Of a stretch of 24,009 nt of DNA, positions 8,115 through 15,466 are shown piece after piece (within the stretch, counting starts at the first letter, position 1; every line of letters starts with the position of its first letter). The DNA comes from an uncultured Eubacteriales bacterium. Its GTDB lineage: Bacteria; Bacillota; Clostridia; Christensenellales; CAG-138. The stretch covers positions 1-24,009 of the forward strand of contig UQRU01000026.1 of the NCBI GenBank assembly GCA_900543475.1. Direction: 5' to 3'. Below the pieces are notes generated by a model. It was not told where the DNA came from. It made no database searches and was given only the letters and a program-made list of their open reading frames with translations. The translations under genes and the position numbers were made by a program.

Positions 8115-8303
8115 TGTCGAAAAACCCCCGGGGGTTCGGGGGCCGCAGCCCCCAGAGGCTATAATCGGATTTGGCGACATGCGCGTCAAATCCGCAAAAA
8201 GCCTTGCGTAGCAAGGGTTTCCCTGCATAGCTCCCTGGCCGCGCCGTAGGCGCAAGGGAGCTATGAACACCTCGAAAAAGTGGCGCAAGCCACTTTTTCG
8301 ACA
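8115..8303. mobile_element. MITE-like hairpin-rich element, only complete copy
   Basis: About 189 bp bounded by the 10-bp inverted terminal repeats TGTCGAAAAA (8115-8124) and TTTTTCGACA (8294-8303). Between them are at least five hairpins: 8135-8150 (about), 8166-8194 (11 bp), 8198-8220, 8226-8265 (11 bp with an inner 5-bp stem) and 8272-8301 (13 bp, terminator-like). It has no open reading frame of convincing quality. The right 72 bp, including flank, recur at both ends of the window. Non-autonomous mobile repeat is my inference from the inverted ends, the multiple copies and the lack of coding capacity. It lies between the convergent rng and YitT genes. Confidence 0.65.
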
Positions 8304-8306
8304 GCC

Positions 8307-8350
8307 AAAGGGGCGCCTTGCAGGCAAGTTCTGCAAGGCGCCCCTTTTGC
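8307..8350. terminator. Terminator hairpin, right copy of the 39-bp direct repeat
   Basis: A 17-bp perfect stem (8307-8323 with 8331-8347) with flanking A3 and T4 runs, so it works in both directions. It is the natural terminator for the minus-strand YitT gene and for rng readthrough. The first 39 bases duplicate 8071-8109. Confidence 0.85.
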
Positions 8351-8390
8351 TACCCGCCCAAGGACGTCCATGGGGGAAACTATGGATAGG

Positions 8391-9278
8391 CTAGTTTTCC
8401 CGGGAGGCTGGTTCCTGGGGCACAGCCGGCACACGATCCAGGGAAAAGCCCCGGCCTCTTACCTCTTTGACCCGGGAGATCATGGTAAACGCCCCTGGGT
8501 CTACCTGTTGGATCAGGGCGTTGGCGGCGTAGAGCTTGCGCTGGGGGATCACGCAAAGGATGGCCTTTTGCTGTTCCTTAGCCAGGCCCGTCTCCATATA
8601 GAGCATGGAAACCCCTGCGTCCAGCTCCCGTAGCAGCCGGTCCCGCAATACCTCAAACCGTTCGGAAATGATGATCAGCTGGAGCTGGGCCTGGCCTAGG
8701 AGCACCACTTGGTTCATGACCCCGGTGGTGATCAGCAGGGAGAGAATGCCATAAAGGATCTGCTCTGGTTGGGAGAAAAAGGTCTGCATCCCGAGCACGA
8801 TAAAATCCACTACATATAACAGCAACGCCACGGAAAGATGGGTATACTTGTTTAGCACCATGGCCAGGATATCCGTGCCGCCGGTGGAAGCCCCCTGACG
8901 AACGATCAGCCCAATGCCTACCCCCATCAGCAGCCCGGCAAAGATGGCGGCTAGCAACTCGTTCCCCGTGAGGGATTGGATGCCGGGGATTCGCTGAAAC
9001 AGGGCCAAAAGGGCAGGGTAGAGGATGCTACTGGCGATGGTGGTCAGGGCAAACTTACGCCCCAATACCCCAGCGCCCAGGATGAAGAGCAGCATGTTCA
9101 GGATAAACACCGCTGTTGCCAGATCCGCTCCAAAGGCGTGGCCCAACACCAAGCTAATACCAGTGGAACCGCCCATGATAATGCTGTTGGGCACGATAAA
9201 TCCGGCAACCCCTAGGGCAATGCTCAGGTTTCCGGCCAGGATGCCGGCGCATAGTTGTAAGTAGTTTTTCTTGTGCAT
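8391..9278 (-). CDS. YitT family membrane protein (DUF161 plus DUF2179)
   Basis: A 295-residue protein with five to six hydrophobic segments in the first about 185 residues. It carries the family's glycine-rich blocks, IIMGGSTGISLVLG near 34 and IVRQGASTGGTDILA near 126. A soluble C-terminal domain (about 205-285, DUF2179 type, with AILCVIPQRKLYAANALIQ and DPGAFTMISRVKEVRGRGFS) follows. The biochemical function of the family is not established; a transport role is often suggested. The ATG at 9278 has AGGAGG 7 bases upstream. The gene stands alone, downstream of the tRNA/6S operon terminator, and ends at a bidirectional hairpin. Confidence 0.92.
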   Translation of the reverse strand: MHKKNYLQLCAGILAGNLSIALGVAGFIVPNSIIMGGSTGISLVLGHAFGADLATAVFILNMLLFILGAGVLGRKFALTTIASSILYPALLALFQRIPGIQSLTGNELLAAIFAGLLMGVGIGLIVRQGASTGGTDILAMVLNKYTHLSVALLLYVVDFIVLGMQTFFSQPEQILYGILSLLITTGVMNQVVLLGQAQLQLIIISERFEVLRDRLLRELDAGVSMLYMETGLAKEQQKAILCVIPQRKLYAANALIQQVDPGAFTMISRVKEVRGRGFSLDRVPAVPQEPASREN

Positions 9279-9316
9279 GGCGGGTCCTCCTAATGGGCAT
9301 GGGGGATGGACATAAG

Positions 9317-9343
9317 AAAAGCCCCTGGAATACAGGGGCTTTT
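9317..9343 (-). terminator. Terminator of the tRNA-Val / 6S / tRNA-Gln operon
   Basis: An 11-bp perfect stem (AAAAGCCCCTG with CAGGGGCTTTT) around a 5-base loop, four bases after the CCA end of tRNA-Gln on the minus strand. The T-run is present in both directions. Confidence 0.85.
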
Positions 9344-9346
9344 ACA

Positions 9347-9420
9347 TGGCTGCGGAACTAGGATTCGAACCTAGACAATACGAGTCAGAGTCGTAGGTGC
9401 TACCATTACACAATTCCGCA
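9347..9420 (-). tRNA. tRNA-Gln (anticodon CUG)
   Basis: Reading the minus strand, the acceptor stem TGCGGAA pairs with TTCCGCA, followed by discriminator G and an encoded CCA (9347-9349). The anticodon stem TACGA/TCGTA closes the loop CTCTGAC, giving anticodon CUG. U1-A72 is typical of glutamine tRNAs. The T-arm has the standard GGTTCGAATCC. It is the last gene of the operon. Confidence 0.95.
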
Positions 9421-9434
9421 ATGCTTCGCAAAAA

Positions 9435-9606
9435 TAATCCCAGGGTGCCGTTCGCCCTCGTTATAACGCCCGCCTCCTCGGCAGGTGGGTGCGCTGCAAG
9501 TGCTTCTGCGTGCCAAACAAAGAAGGCGGCATAGGCTTGCTCGACGGACGCTCCCGGCATAAATCTGTGGGTTTATAACCAAAGCGTAACGCACACCGCA
9601 GGATTA
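9435..9606 (-). ncRNA. ssrS: Probable 6S RNA, between two tRNA genes
   Basis: 6S RNA mimics an open promoter and binds the housekeeping RNA polymerase. On the minus strand these 172 bases are closed by TAATCC (5' end) pairing with GGATTA (3' end). The stem then continues as an irregular helix: TGCGGTGTGCGTT against AACGGCACCCTG, the same kind of arms as the E. coli 6S closing stem (AGAUGUUCGC against GCGGCAUCU). An inner hairpin arm has GCAAG with CTTGC and TGCC with GGCA, leaving a large open central region. Length matches the family. After the 3' arm comes TTTTTG, a possible terminator or processing site. It starts three bases after the tRNA-Val CCA and ends 14 bases before tRNA-Gln. No separate promoter fits between, so it is probably cut from the tRNA transcript. 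The family call is from motif memory and pairing, not from a covariance search. Confidence 0.75.
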
Positions 9607-9609
9607 CAT

Positions 9610-9686
9610 TGGTGGGATTAGTTGGGATCGAACCAACGACCTCTACGATGTCAACGTAGCGCTCTGACCAGCTGAGCTATAACCCC
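9610..9686 (-). tRNA. tRNA-Val (anticodon GAC)
   Basis: The minus strand starts GGGGTTA and ends TAATCCC, discriminator A and encoded CCA (9610-9612). The anticodon stem CTACG/CGTAG holds the loop TTGACAT, giving anticodon GAC for valine. D-arm and T-arm (GGTTCGATCCC) are standard. It is the first gene of a three-RNA operon. Confidence 0.95.
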
Positions 9687-9699
9687 TTGCGCAAGTAAT

Positions 9700-9727
9700 A
9701 TTATACATGAATTTTGGAACTTTGCAA
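9700..9727 (-). promoter_or_regulatory. Promoter of the tRNA-Val / 6S / tRNA-Gln operon
   Basis: On the minus strand TTGCAA (9722-9727) is followed after 16 bases by a perfect TATAAT (9700-9705). The start would be about 6 bases before tRNA-Val. The tRNA-Sec promoter at 15467 uses the same two hexamers. Confidence 0.85.
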
Positions 9728-9777
9728 GCATAAATTATTTTGCCCCCGCAAAATCCTTTTCTAGCGCCGGGGTTCCA

Positions 9778-9786
9778 TGCTATACT
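9778..9786 (+). promoter_or_regulatory. Extended -10 promoter of the DUF4364 gene
   Basis: TGCTATACT is an extended -10 element (TGn plus TATACT); no clear -35 box is seen. It would give a leader of about 115 bases that contains the structured region at 9800-9872. Confidence 0.55.
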
Positions 9787-9799
9787 AATAAGGACATCT

Positions 9800-9872
9800 G
9801 GCGGCTGAAAAAGGGGCGTGCTTTGGGCCATGGCGCATGGTCAAAGGGCAGGCGCGCAGCCTTAAAGCCGCC
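9800..9872 (+). other. Structured 5' leader of the DUF4364 gene (unclassified)
   Basis: A perfect 7-bp closing stem (GGCGGCT, 9800-9806, with AGCCGCC, 9866-9872) surrounds a long inner hairpin: CTTTG (9821-9825) with CAAAG (9842-9846), then GCCATG with CATGGT around a 3-base loop. The internal loops are A-rich. I do not recognise any riboswitch consensus. Confidence 0.45.
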
Positions 9873-9907
9873 TGGGTCCGATTGTATGTAGAAAGGATGG
9901 AAGCAGC

Positions 9908-10441
9908 ATGCCGTTCTTTTCCGAAGGGGTTACCAAGATCAAACTGACCATATTGTATTTTTTAAACAAGCTTGGGTTTGGCATCACCAAGGATCAAATC
10001 ACCACGGTAGGGGGAACTTACGATTTAGCGCCGTATTTCGATTTGCAAAGCGCGGTGGCGGAGATGGAGGAGGACGGCTTTTTGGCCGCGGTACCCCGGC
10101 CTTTTGGGCAGATCTATGCCCTCACAGCCCGGGGACAGCAGGCGGTAGAGCTCTTTTACGAGCAGTTGCCCACCTCCTTGCGGGACGATCTAGATACCTA
10201 TGCGGACGAATGCCGGGAGACCCTGCGGCATCAATGCCAATATACCGCCCGCATCGAAGGGCAGCCCAATGGTTCCTATATCGTCCGGATGATCTTTATG
10301 GAGCGGGATGAACAGCTGTTGGCGATGGAACTGCTATTCCCGGACGTGAAAAGCGCGAACCGGGCGGCGGCCCTGTGGGCGGACAAAGCCCAGTCCGCCT
10401 ATTGCTACCTGCTTAGTTCCCTTTCCGGGGCGCTGGACTAA
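9908..10441 (+). CDS. DUF4364 family protein
   Basis: A 177-residue soluble protein. The first about 75 residues look like a winged-helix fold: KIKLTILYFLNKLGFGITKDQI, then YFDLQSAVAEMEEDGFLAAV, then GQIYALTARGQQAVELF, the order of helices and wing common in PadR- or MarR-like proteins. The remainder is an alpha/beta domain of unknown role. This combination matches DUF4364 as I know it from Clostridia; its function is not established, and DNA binding is an inference from the N-terminal pattern. The upstream region has an extended -10 promoter and a folded leader. The gene ends at a hairpin shared with the convergent small gene. Confidence 0.8.
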   Translation: MPFFSEGVTKIKLTILYFLNKLGFGITKDQITTVGGTYDLAPYFDLQSAVAEMEEDGFLAAVPRPFGQIYALTARGQQAVELFYEQLPTSLRDDLDTYADECRETLRHQCQYTARIEGQPNGSYIVRMIFMERDEQLLAMELLFPDVKSANRAAALWADKAQSAYCYLLSSLSGALD

Positions 10442-10460
10442 CGAGGTGAAGGGCCGGCAT

Positions 10461-10501
10461 AAAAACCAAAGGCCGGGCGCGGTTTTGCGCCCGGCCTTTG
10501 G
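10461..10501. terminator. Terminator between two convergent genes
   Basis: A 15-bp perfect stem (10466-10480 with 10487-10501) around a 6-base loop. On the minus strand it is followed by TTTTT (10461-10465), so it is a strong terminator for the small gene. On the plus strand the T-tract is poor, though the stem may still stop the DUF4364 transcript. Confidence 0.85.
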
Positions 10502-10510
10502 GTATGGCCG

Positions 10511-10801
10511 CTAATTAATGGTTACGGTCTTGGCCTCTTCCGGCAGGAAATCGTTGTCCATATCGTAGATGTTATGGGTGGTGGAGTCCCGCAGCACCCG
10601 GCCGTTTAAGCTGTAGCAGCGGATGAAGCGGCGGCCGTCTACGCAGGACCAGTTTTCCGCGTCCCAGGAAAGATATCCGTCCGCATCGGAACGCACCTGG
10701 TCAAAGGCGAGATCCACCTGCCGGTCATGGAGCATTAGATCGATCAGGGCCTTGCGGTCCAGATCCAATTCCTGCTTGTTGATCATGTCATAAGCCTTCA
10801 T
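10511..10801 (-). CDS. Small protein of unknown function
   Basis: A 96-residue acidic protein with no membrane segment or signal peptide. It starts MKAYDMINKQELDLDRKALI and is rich in Asp throughout. The middle (SWDAENWSCVDGRRFIRCYSLNGRVLRD) suggests short beta strands. I chose the ATG at 10801 because AGGAGG lies 7 bases upstream; a longer reading from 10843 has no such site. I do not recognise the family. It is on the same strand as lysR, downstream of it by 64 bases, and ends at a strong terminator, so it could be in the lysR transcript. Confidence 0.7.
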   Translation of the reverse strand: MKAYDMINKQELDLDRKALIDLMLHDRQVDLAFDQVRSDADGYLSWDAENWSCVDGRRFIRCYSLNGRVLRDSTTHNIYDMDNDFLPEEAKTVTIN

Positions 10802-10864
10802 GGCCCATCCTCCTATGTTGGCGTTTTTTTCAGTATACGCCAAAAAGCCGGCGTAGGCAAGGCA

Positions 10865-11764
10865 TCATTGGCAGGTATCCTTCAGATACTTGACAAACAA
10901 TTCCGCCGTGGGGGAAAGCTGCCGTTCCTTGCGGTAGACGCAATAGAGCCGGCGGTGCATGAAGGGGTTTTCATTGCGGAAAACCAGCACCTTTTTCTGC
11001 TGCTCCGTATCCAGCACGGAGATCTCGCTCATGATGGCGATGCCCATCCCCTGCTCGATGGCCCGCTTGATGCTTTCAATGCTGTCGAAATAGGCTACCG
11101 TATGCAGATCCGCCGGGTTTACCCCGCAGTTGATCAGATAGGCGTCGGATTCCTTCCGGGTGCCGGACCCCAGCATCCGTTGCAAGAAGGGGGCGGTGCG
11201 CAGGGCGTCCTCCGGGAAGGCGTCCCGAGGGTATTGGGCATAGGCTTCGGTGTTGGGGGCCACGATCACCAGCCGGTCCTTGGCGATCTCCTGGAATTGG
11301 CATTTGTCGTCATCCATGGTGGTGCCGGTAAAGCCCAGCATCACCTCGTCCGTCAAGACCCGGCGGATCACCTGCCCGCTGTCCGTCTCCCGCATGGAGA
11401 AGAGCACCTGGGGATATTGTTGGGTAAATTCATGGATGAGCTTTGGCAGGATGTATTCCGCAGGCACCGTGCTGGCGGCCACTTCTAGGGTGGAAGTGAG
11501 CATCTCCGGATAGTTTTTCATGGCATAATAGGTTCGGTCCCGCATCATCAACAGGTTGTTTGCGTATTCATACAATACCGCCCCCGCTGCCGAAGGATAT
11601 ACCGCCTTGGTGGAGCGTACGATCAACTGTACGCCCATTTCCTCCTCCAGGGCGCTGATGTGAGCGCTTACGGTGGGCTGGGTCAGGTAAAGCTCCTCGG
11701 CAGCCTTGGAAAAGCTGTGGAACTTTACGATGGAAACAAACACTTCTAATTGACGGAAATTCAT
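10865..11764 (-). CDS. LysR-type regulator, selenium-metabolism-associated type
   Basis: A 299-residue transcription factor. The winged helix-turn-helix occupies about residues 1-60 (MNFRQLEVFVSIVKFHSFSK, then a second stretch with QPTVSAHISALEEEMG), followed by the LysR effector-binding domain (about 90-290). The wording (for example SGTRKESDAYL and DSIESIKRAIEQGMGIAIMSE) and its position divergent to selA fit the LysR group found beside selenocysteine genes in Clostridia. I infer that it controls selAB and perhaps itself; the effector is unknown. The start may be ATG 11764 or ATG 11770; AAGGT is about 6 bases before the first and AAGG about 6 before the second. The promoter is likely at 11883-11911. 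Confidence 0.88.
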   Translation of the reverse strand: MNFRQLEVFVSIVKFHSFSKAAEELYLTQPTVSAHISALEEEMGVQLIVRSTKAVYPSAAGAVLYEYANNLLMMRDRTYYAMKNYPEMLTSTLEVAASTVPAEYILPKLIHEFTQQYPQVLFSMRETDSGQVIRRVLTDEVMLGFTGTTMDDDKCQFQEIAKDRLVIVAPNTEAYAQYPRDAFPEDALRTAPFLQRMLGSGTRKESDAYLINCGVNPADLHTVAYFDSIESIKRAIEQGMGIAIMSEISVLDTEQQKKVLVFRNENPFMHRRLYCVYRKERQLSPTAELFVKYLKDTCQ

Positions 11765-11876
11765 ATGCATACCTTGCCTTATATATAATTTGGGGGCGGG
11801 GCGCTGCAAACCGACATGGACAAAGGCCCCAGCCAAATTCCCATCTGGGATACCATACGCATAAGCAAAAGCTCCT

Positions 11877-11896
11877 ATATAGATAATAACCTATAT
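11877..11896. promoter_or_regulatory. Inverted repeat over the lysR promoter, candidate autoregulatory operator
   Basis: ATATAG and CTATAT form a perfect inverted repeat with an 8-base spacer. It covers the -10 box of the minus-strand lysR promoter. LysR proteins commonly repress their own gene from such a position; binding here is inferred. Confidence 0.45.
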
Positions 11897-11911
11897 TTTG
11901 CGCAGACGCAA
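11883..11911 (-). promoter_or_regulatory. Promoter of lysR
   Basis: On the minus strand TTGCGT (11906-11911) is followed after 17 bases by TATTAT (11883-11888). The transcript would have a leader of about 105 bases. The -35 region also lies in a perfect dyad, TTGCG-CAGA-CGCAA (11898-11911). Confidence 0.6.
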
Positions 11912-12028
11912 TCCGTGGATTTACCTGAGCCAAATAAAATTTTTATGGAGAAAGAAAGGAAAAGGCCCATCTCAACCTTTATATCCAAGGGGTTGGAGAA
12001 ATAGGCGGAAAAGGCGGCGCAGGAAAGC

Positions 12029-12049
12029 AATATCGAGAAATCCGATATT
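12029..12049. promoter_or_regulatory. Candidate LysR-type activator site upstream of selA
   Basis: AATATCG (12029-12035) and CGATATT (12043-12049) are a perfect 7-bp inverted repeat. Inside it is ATAT-N11-ATAT, which satisfies the LysR-family T-N11-A box. Its position, about -65 to -45 from the predicted selA start and just before the -35 box, is the classic recognition site position for LysR activators. Confidence 0.6.
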
Positions 12050-12057
12050 TCCTTTGC

Positions 12058-12087
12058 TTGAAAAAGCAGTAGCGGCTTGCGTATACT
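12058..12087 (+). promoter_or_regulatory. Promoter of selA-selB
   Basis: TTGAAA (12058-12063) and TATACT (12082-12087) are separated by 18 bases, 9 bases downstream of the dyad at 12029-12049. The leader would be about 67 bases and contains a hairpin with a GAGA loop (12115-12138) just before the ribosome binding site GGAGGG. Confidence 0.65.
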
Positions 12088-12160
12088 GTAAGAAGAAAAA
12101 TAGGTGCTTTGGCAGGCTGGGGGGGAGACCCGGCAGCCAGGCCATGCTGGAGGGTAGAAC

Positions 12161-13561
12161 ATGGACGGACGAAGCCAGCTGCTGCGGCAGCTTCCCAAGA
12201 TGGACAACCTGTTGGAGCAGGCCATGGAGGACCCACGCTTCCAGGGGCAACCCCGCAACGCGGTAGGGGATGCCCTTCGACATTGCCTGGAGGAGGCCCG
12301 TCAAGCCATATTAGCAGGCCGGCCGGCGGAAACGACGGTGGAGCGGCTGTTGGAGGCGGCCTATGCCCAACTGCGGATGCAGCAGACGCCCAATCAACGG
12401 TTGATCATCAATGGGACGGGGGTCATCCTGCACACCAATTTGGGCCGGGCGCTGTTGGCGCCGGAGGCGGTGGAGGCGGCGGCCCGGGTTGCGGGGTCCT
12501 ATTCCACCCTGGAATTTGATTGCGCTACGGGCAAGCGGGGCGACCGATACCTGCATGTGGAAACCATCCTCAAGGAGCTGTTAGGGGTGGAGGCTGCCCT
12601 GGTGGTGAACAACAACGCGGCGGCGGTGATGCTGGCCCTTACGGCCATGGCCCGGGGCCGGGAGGTGGTGGTCTCCCGGGGGGAGCTGGTGGAGATCGGC
12701 GGCGCCTTCCGGGTGCCGGAGGTAATGGAGCAAAGCGGCTGCATCCTAAGGGAGGTGGGCGCCACCAATAAGACCCATCCCGGGGATTATGCCCGAGCCA
12801 TCGGCCCGGATACGGCGGCCCTTTTGAAGGTGCATACCAGCAATTACCGGATCGTGGGCTTTACGGAGGACGTGCCCTTGGAGACCCTGGCCCAAATGGC
12901 CCACGAAAAGGGCTTGCCCCTACTCTATGACCTGGGGAGCGGGGCCATGCTGCCCTTGGAGCCCTATGGGGTGCAGGACGAGCCTACGGTATTGCAGGGG
13001 CTCCGGGCGGGGGCGGACGTGATCTGCTTCTCTGGGGACAAACTGTTGGGCGGGCCCCAGGCGGGCATCCTGGCGGGCAAGCAGGTCTGGATCGATCAAA
13101 TGAAGCACCATCCCCTATTGCGGGCGTTGCGGGTGGATAAGATGACCCTGGCCGCCCTGGAAGCCACCCTACGGCTGTACCGGTATCCGGAGCTGGCGTT
13201 GGCCCGGATCCCCTTCTATCAGATGGTATCCCAGCCGGTGGAGGTCCTGGAGGCCCGGGGGAACAGGCTGCTGGCTCTGCTGGCGGAGGCCCCCGGCCTT
13301 TCGGCGGCCCTGGTGGAGAGCCAGGCCCAGATCGGCGCGGGCTCGGTGCCCAATGAGACCATCCCTTCCCGGGCGGTGCGGCTACAGCCTGCGGGCATAC
13401 AGCCGGCCTGGTTCTGCCACAGGCTGTTGCAGCTGGAGCGGCCGGTGGCGGCCCGGATCCATAAGGAGGGGGTGCTGCTGGATATGCGCACCGTAGCGGA
13501 CGAGCAGATCCCGGCCCTGGCCCAGGCGGTGCTGGCCTGCATGAAGGAGGAAACGGCATGA
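12161..13561 (+). CDS. selA: L-seryl-tRNA(Sec) selenium transferase
   Basis: Converts seryl-tRNA(Sec) to selenocysteyl-tRNA(Sec) with selenophosphate, using pyridoxal phosphate. The 466-residue product has the family signature: an N-terminal helical tRNA-binding part (about 1-70), [20 protein letters not shown] near 78, and [13 protein letters not shown] with Lys294 as the cofactor-binding lysine (E. coli Lys295). Its ATG follows GGAGGG. The stop overlaps the selB start in ATGA, so translation is coupled. The product needs selenophosphate from SelD, whose gene is not in the window. The divergent LysR gene and the dyad upstream suggest regulated transcription. Confidence 0.97.
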   Translation: MDGRSQLLRQLPKMDNLLEQAMEDPRFQGQPRNAVGDALRHCLEEARQAILAGRPAETTVERLLEAAYAQLRMQQTPNQRLIINGTGVILHTNLGRALLAPEAVEAAARVAGSYSTLEFDCATGKRGDRYLHVETILKELLGVEAALVVNNNAAAVMLALTAMARGREVVVSRGELVEIGGAFRVPEVMEQSGCILREVGATNKTHPGDYARAIGPDTAALLKVHTSNYRIVGFTEDVPLETLAQMAHEKGLPLLYDLGSGAMLPLEPYGVQDEPTVLQGLRAGADVICFSGDKLLGGPQAGILAGKQVWIDQMKHHPLLRALRVDKMTLAALEATLRLYRYPELALARIPFYQMVSQPVEVLEARGNRLLALLAEAPGLSAALVESQAQIGAGSVPNETIPSRAVRLQPAGIQPAWFCHRLLQLERPVAARIHKEGVLLDMRTVADEQIPALAQAVLACMKEETA

Positions 13562-15459
13562 ACAATGTGATCATCGGCACGGCGGGCCATGTGGACCATG
13601 GGAAAACCTGTCTGATCAACGCTTTGACCGGCATCGATACAGACCGGCTGGAGGAGGAAAAGCGCCGGGGCATCACCATTGAGCTGGGGTTTGCCTATTT
13701 GGATCTACCGGATGGCAGCAAGGCGGGGATCATCGACGTGCCGGGCCATGAGAAATTCATCCGCAACATGCTGGCGGGGGCGGGCGGCATCGACCTGGCC
13801 CTACTGGTGGTGGCGGCGGACGAGGGGGTCATGCCCCAGACGAAGGAACATTTGGGCATCCTGTCCCTTTTGGATATCCAGCGGGGCTGCGTGGCCCTGA
13901 CCAAGATCGATATGGTGGACGCGGACTGGCTGGAGCTGGTCACCGAGGATGTGCGGGAGCAGCTGAAGGGCACCTGCTTGGAAGGAGCGCCCATCCTGCC
14001 GGTCTCCTCCTATACGGGGGAGGGGATCCAGGCCCTAAGGGAGACCCTGTTTGAGATGGTGGCCACCACCCAGGGCAAGCATACGGAGCGGCCCTTCCGG
14101 CTGCCGGCGGACCGGGTATTTTCCATGCAGGGGTTTGGGACGGTGGCCACCGGCACCCTGATCGAAGGCCGGCTCCATGCCGGCGAAGAGGTGATGATCT
14201 ATCCCGCCGGCCGGCTGGCCAAGGCCAGGGGCCTGCAAGTCCATTCCCAGAGCGTAGAGGAGGCCCAGGCGGGCCAGCGGGTGGCTGTAAACCTCCAGGG
14301 GGTGAAGCGGGAAGAAATGGAGCGGGGAGACGTATTGGCCAAGCCCGGCAGCTTGCAGGTCACCATGATGGTGGATGTGCGGCTGCGGATGCTGCCGGAG
14401 GTGGAGCGCACCATCAAGAGCGGCAGCCGGCTGCATTTTTACTGCGGCGCAAAGGAGCTCTTGTGCAAGGCGGTGCTGCTGGGGGGCGTGGAGGAGCTGC
14501 TCCCCGGGGAAAGCTGCTATGCCCAGCTCCGCTTTGAGGAGGCCATCGCTTTGAAGGCGGGGGACCATTTTGTGGTGCGGTTTTATTCCCCCATCGAGAC
14601 CATCGGCGGCGGCCAGATCCTGGACCCCAAGCCTCATAAGCATAAGCAGGGGGATATGGAAGTCCCTCAAGTGTTGGATATGCTGCAAAAGGGGGATGAA
14701 AAAACCCAAGTGGAAGCCTTGCTCCGGGAAAATAGTCCCCGGTACGTGCCCCTGGCCCAGCTGCGGCTCCAGACCAACCTGAACGAGGAAGCCTTTACAG
14801 CCTGCACCCAGGCATTGGAGGCGGAGGGGAAGCTGGTGACCGTGACGGATAAGCTGAAGATCCATACGGGGTATTATCAGGCACTGAAGCAAAAGGCCCA
14901 AGGAATGCTGGAAGCCTTTCATAAGGAAAACCCCTTGAAGGCCGGCATGCGCTGGGAAACCTTGCGGGCGGCCCTTTTTCCCCGGCTGGAGCCGGGGGCG
15001 GGGGATAAGCTATTGGAGCGGATGACGCAAGACGGCACCTTGGCCGTGGCGGGCCGCTGCCTGGCCCTGCCTACCTTCCAGGTAGCGTTTACCCCGGAGC
15101 AGGAAGCCTTAAAGGACCGGCTCTACCAGGCCTGCGCCCAGGAACCCTTTGCCCCGCCGGAGCGCAGCGGGTTGACCAAGGAGATGGGCCGGGCCAAGGA
15201 TTTCCAAAAGGTGCTGGATTACCTGACAGATGAAGGGGAGCTGGTCCCCTTGGAACCGGATCTGCTCTTTACCCGCAAGGCGGTGGAGGAGGCGGAGGGG
15301 ATTTTCCGGCGGCTGGCGGAGGCGGACGGCACGGTTACCCTGGCCCAGTTCCGGGATGGGATCGGCACCTCCCGCAAATACGCCATGGCGTTGCTGGAAT
15401 ATTGGGACGTGACTGGTTTGACCAAAAAGGAAGGGGACGCCCGGCGGCTGCGGCGATAA
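13558..15459 (+). CDS. selB: Selenocysteine-specific elongation factor
   Basis: A GTPase that brings Sec-tRNA to the ribosome at UGA codons followed by a SECIS hairpin. The 633-residue product starts with an EF-Tu-like GTPase domain: G1 GHVDHGKT at 10-17, effector region [11 protein letters not shown]3 DVPGHE near 59, and G4 TKID near 120. Two or three beta-barrel domains follow (to about 375). The C-terminal part (about 380-633) has the spacing of the four winged-helix modules that bind SECIS RNA, ending in [29 protein letters not shown], a typical SelB tail. Length matches Moorella SelB. It overlaps selA by 4 bases and is followed by tRNA-Sec. Confidence 0.97.
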   Translation: MNNVIIGTAGHVDHGKTCLINALTGIDTDRLEEEKRRGITIELGFAYLDLPDGSKAGIIDVPGHEKFIRNMLAGAGGIDLALLVVAADEGVMPQTKEHLGILSLLDIQRGCVALTKIDMVDADWLELVTEDVREQLKGTCLEGAPILPVSSYTGEGIQALRETLFEMVATTQGKHTERPFRLPADRVFSMQGFGTVATGTLIEGRLHAGEEVMIYPAGRLAKARGLQVHSQSVEEAQAGQRVAVNLQGVKREEMERGDVLAKPGSLQVTMMVDVRLRMLPEVERTIKSGSRLHFYCGAKELLCKAVLLGGVEELLPGESCYAQLRFEEAIALKAGDHFVVRFYSPIETIGGGQILDPKPHKHKQGDMEVPQVLDMLQKGDEKTQVEALLRENSPRYVPLAQLRLQTNLNEEAFTACTQALEAEGKLVTVTDKLKIHTGYYQALKQKAQGMLEAFHKENPLKAGMRWETLRAALFPRLEPGAGDKLLERMTQDGTLAVAGRCLALPTFQVAFTPEQEALKDRLYQACAQEPFAPPERSGLTKEMGRAKDFQKVLDYLTDEGELVPLEPDLLFTRKAVEEAEGIFRRLAEADGTVTLAQFRDGIGTSRKYAMALLEYWDVTGLTKKEGDARRLRR

Positions 15460-15466
15460 TTTGCCC

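Noticed and set aside
7952..8249. Plus-strand frames after rng (70 and 85 codons)
   Set aside because: They cross the terminator hairpin and the repeat element, and have no ribosome binding site or recognisable product.
8071..8347. A CRISPR array
   Set aside because: Only two copies of a palindromic 39-bp repeat, separated by 197 bp containing a dispersed element; no cas genes.
9342..9594. Two short minus-strand frames between and across the tRNA genes
   Set aside because: They run into tRNA-Gln, have no ribosome binding site, and the same bases form the paired arms of the 6S-like RNA.
14035..14922. 295-codon minus-strand frame inside selB, and similar ones opposite selA and spoIVFB
   Set aside because: Fully inside conserved genes and without motifs; expected from codon bias in GC-rich DNA.
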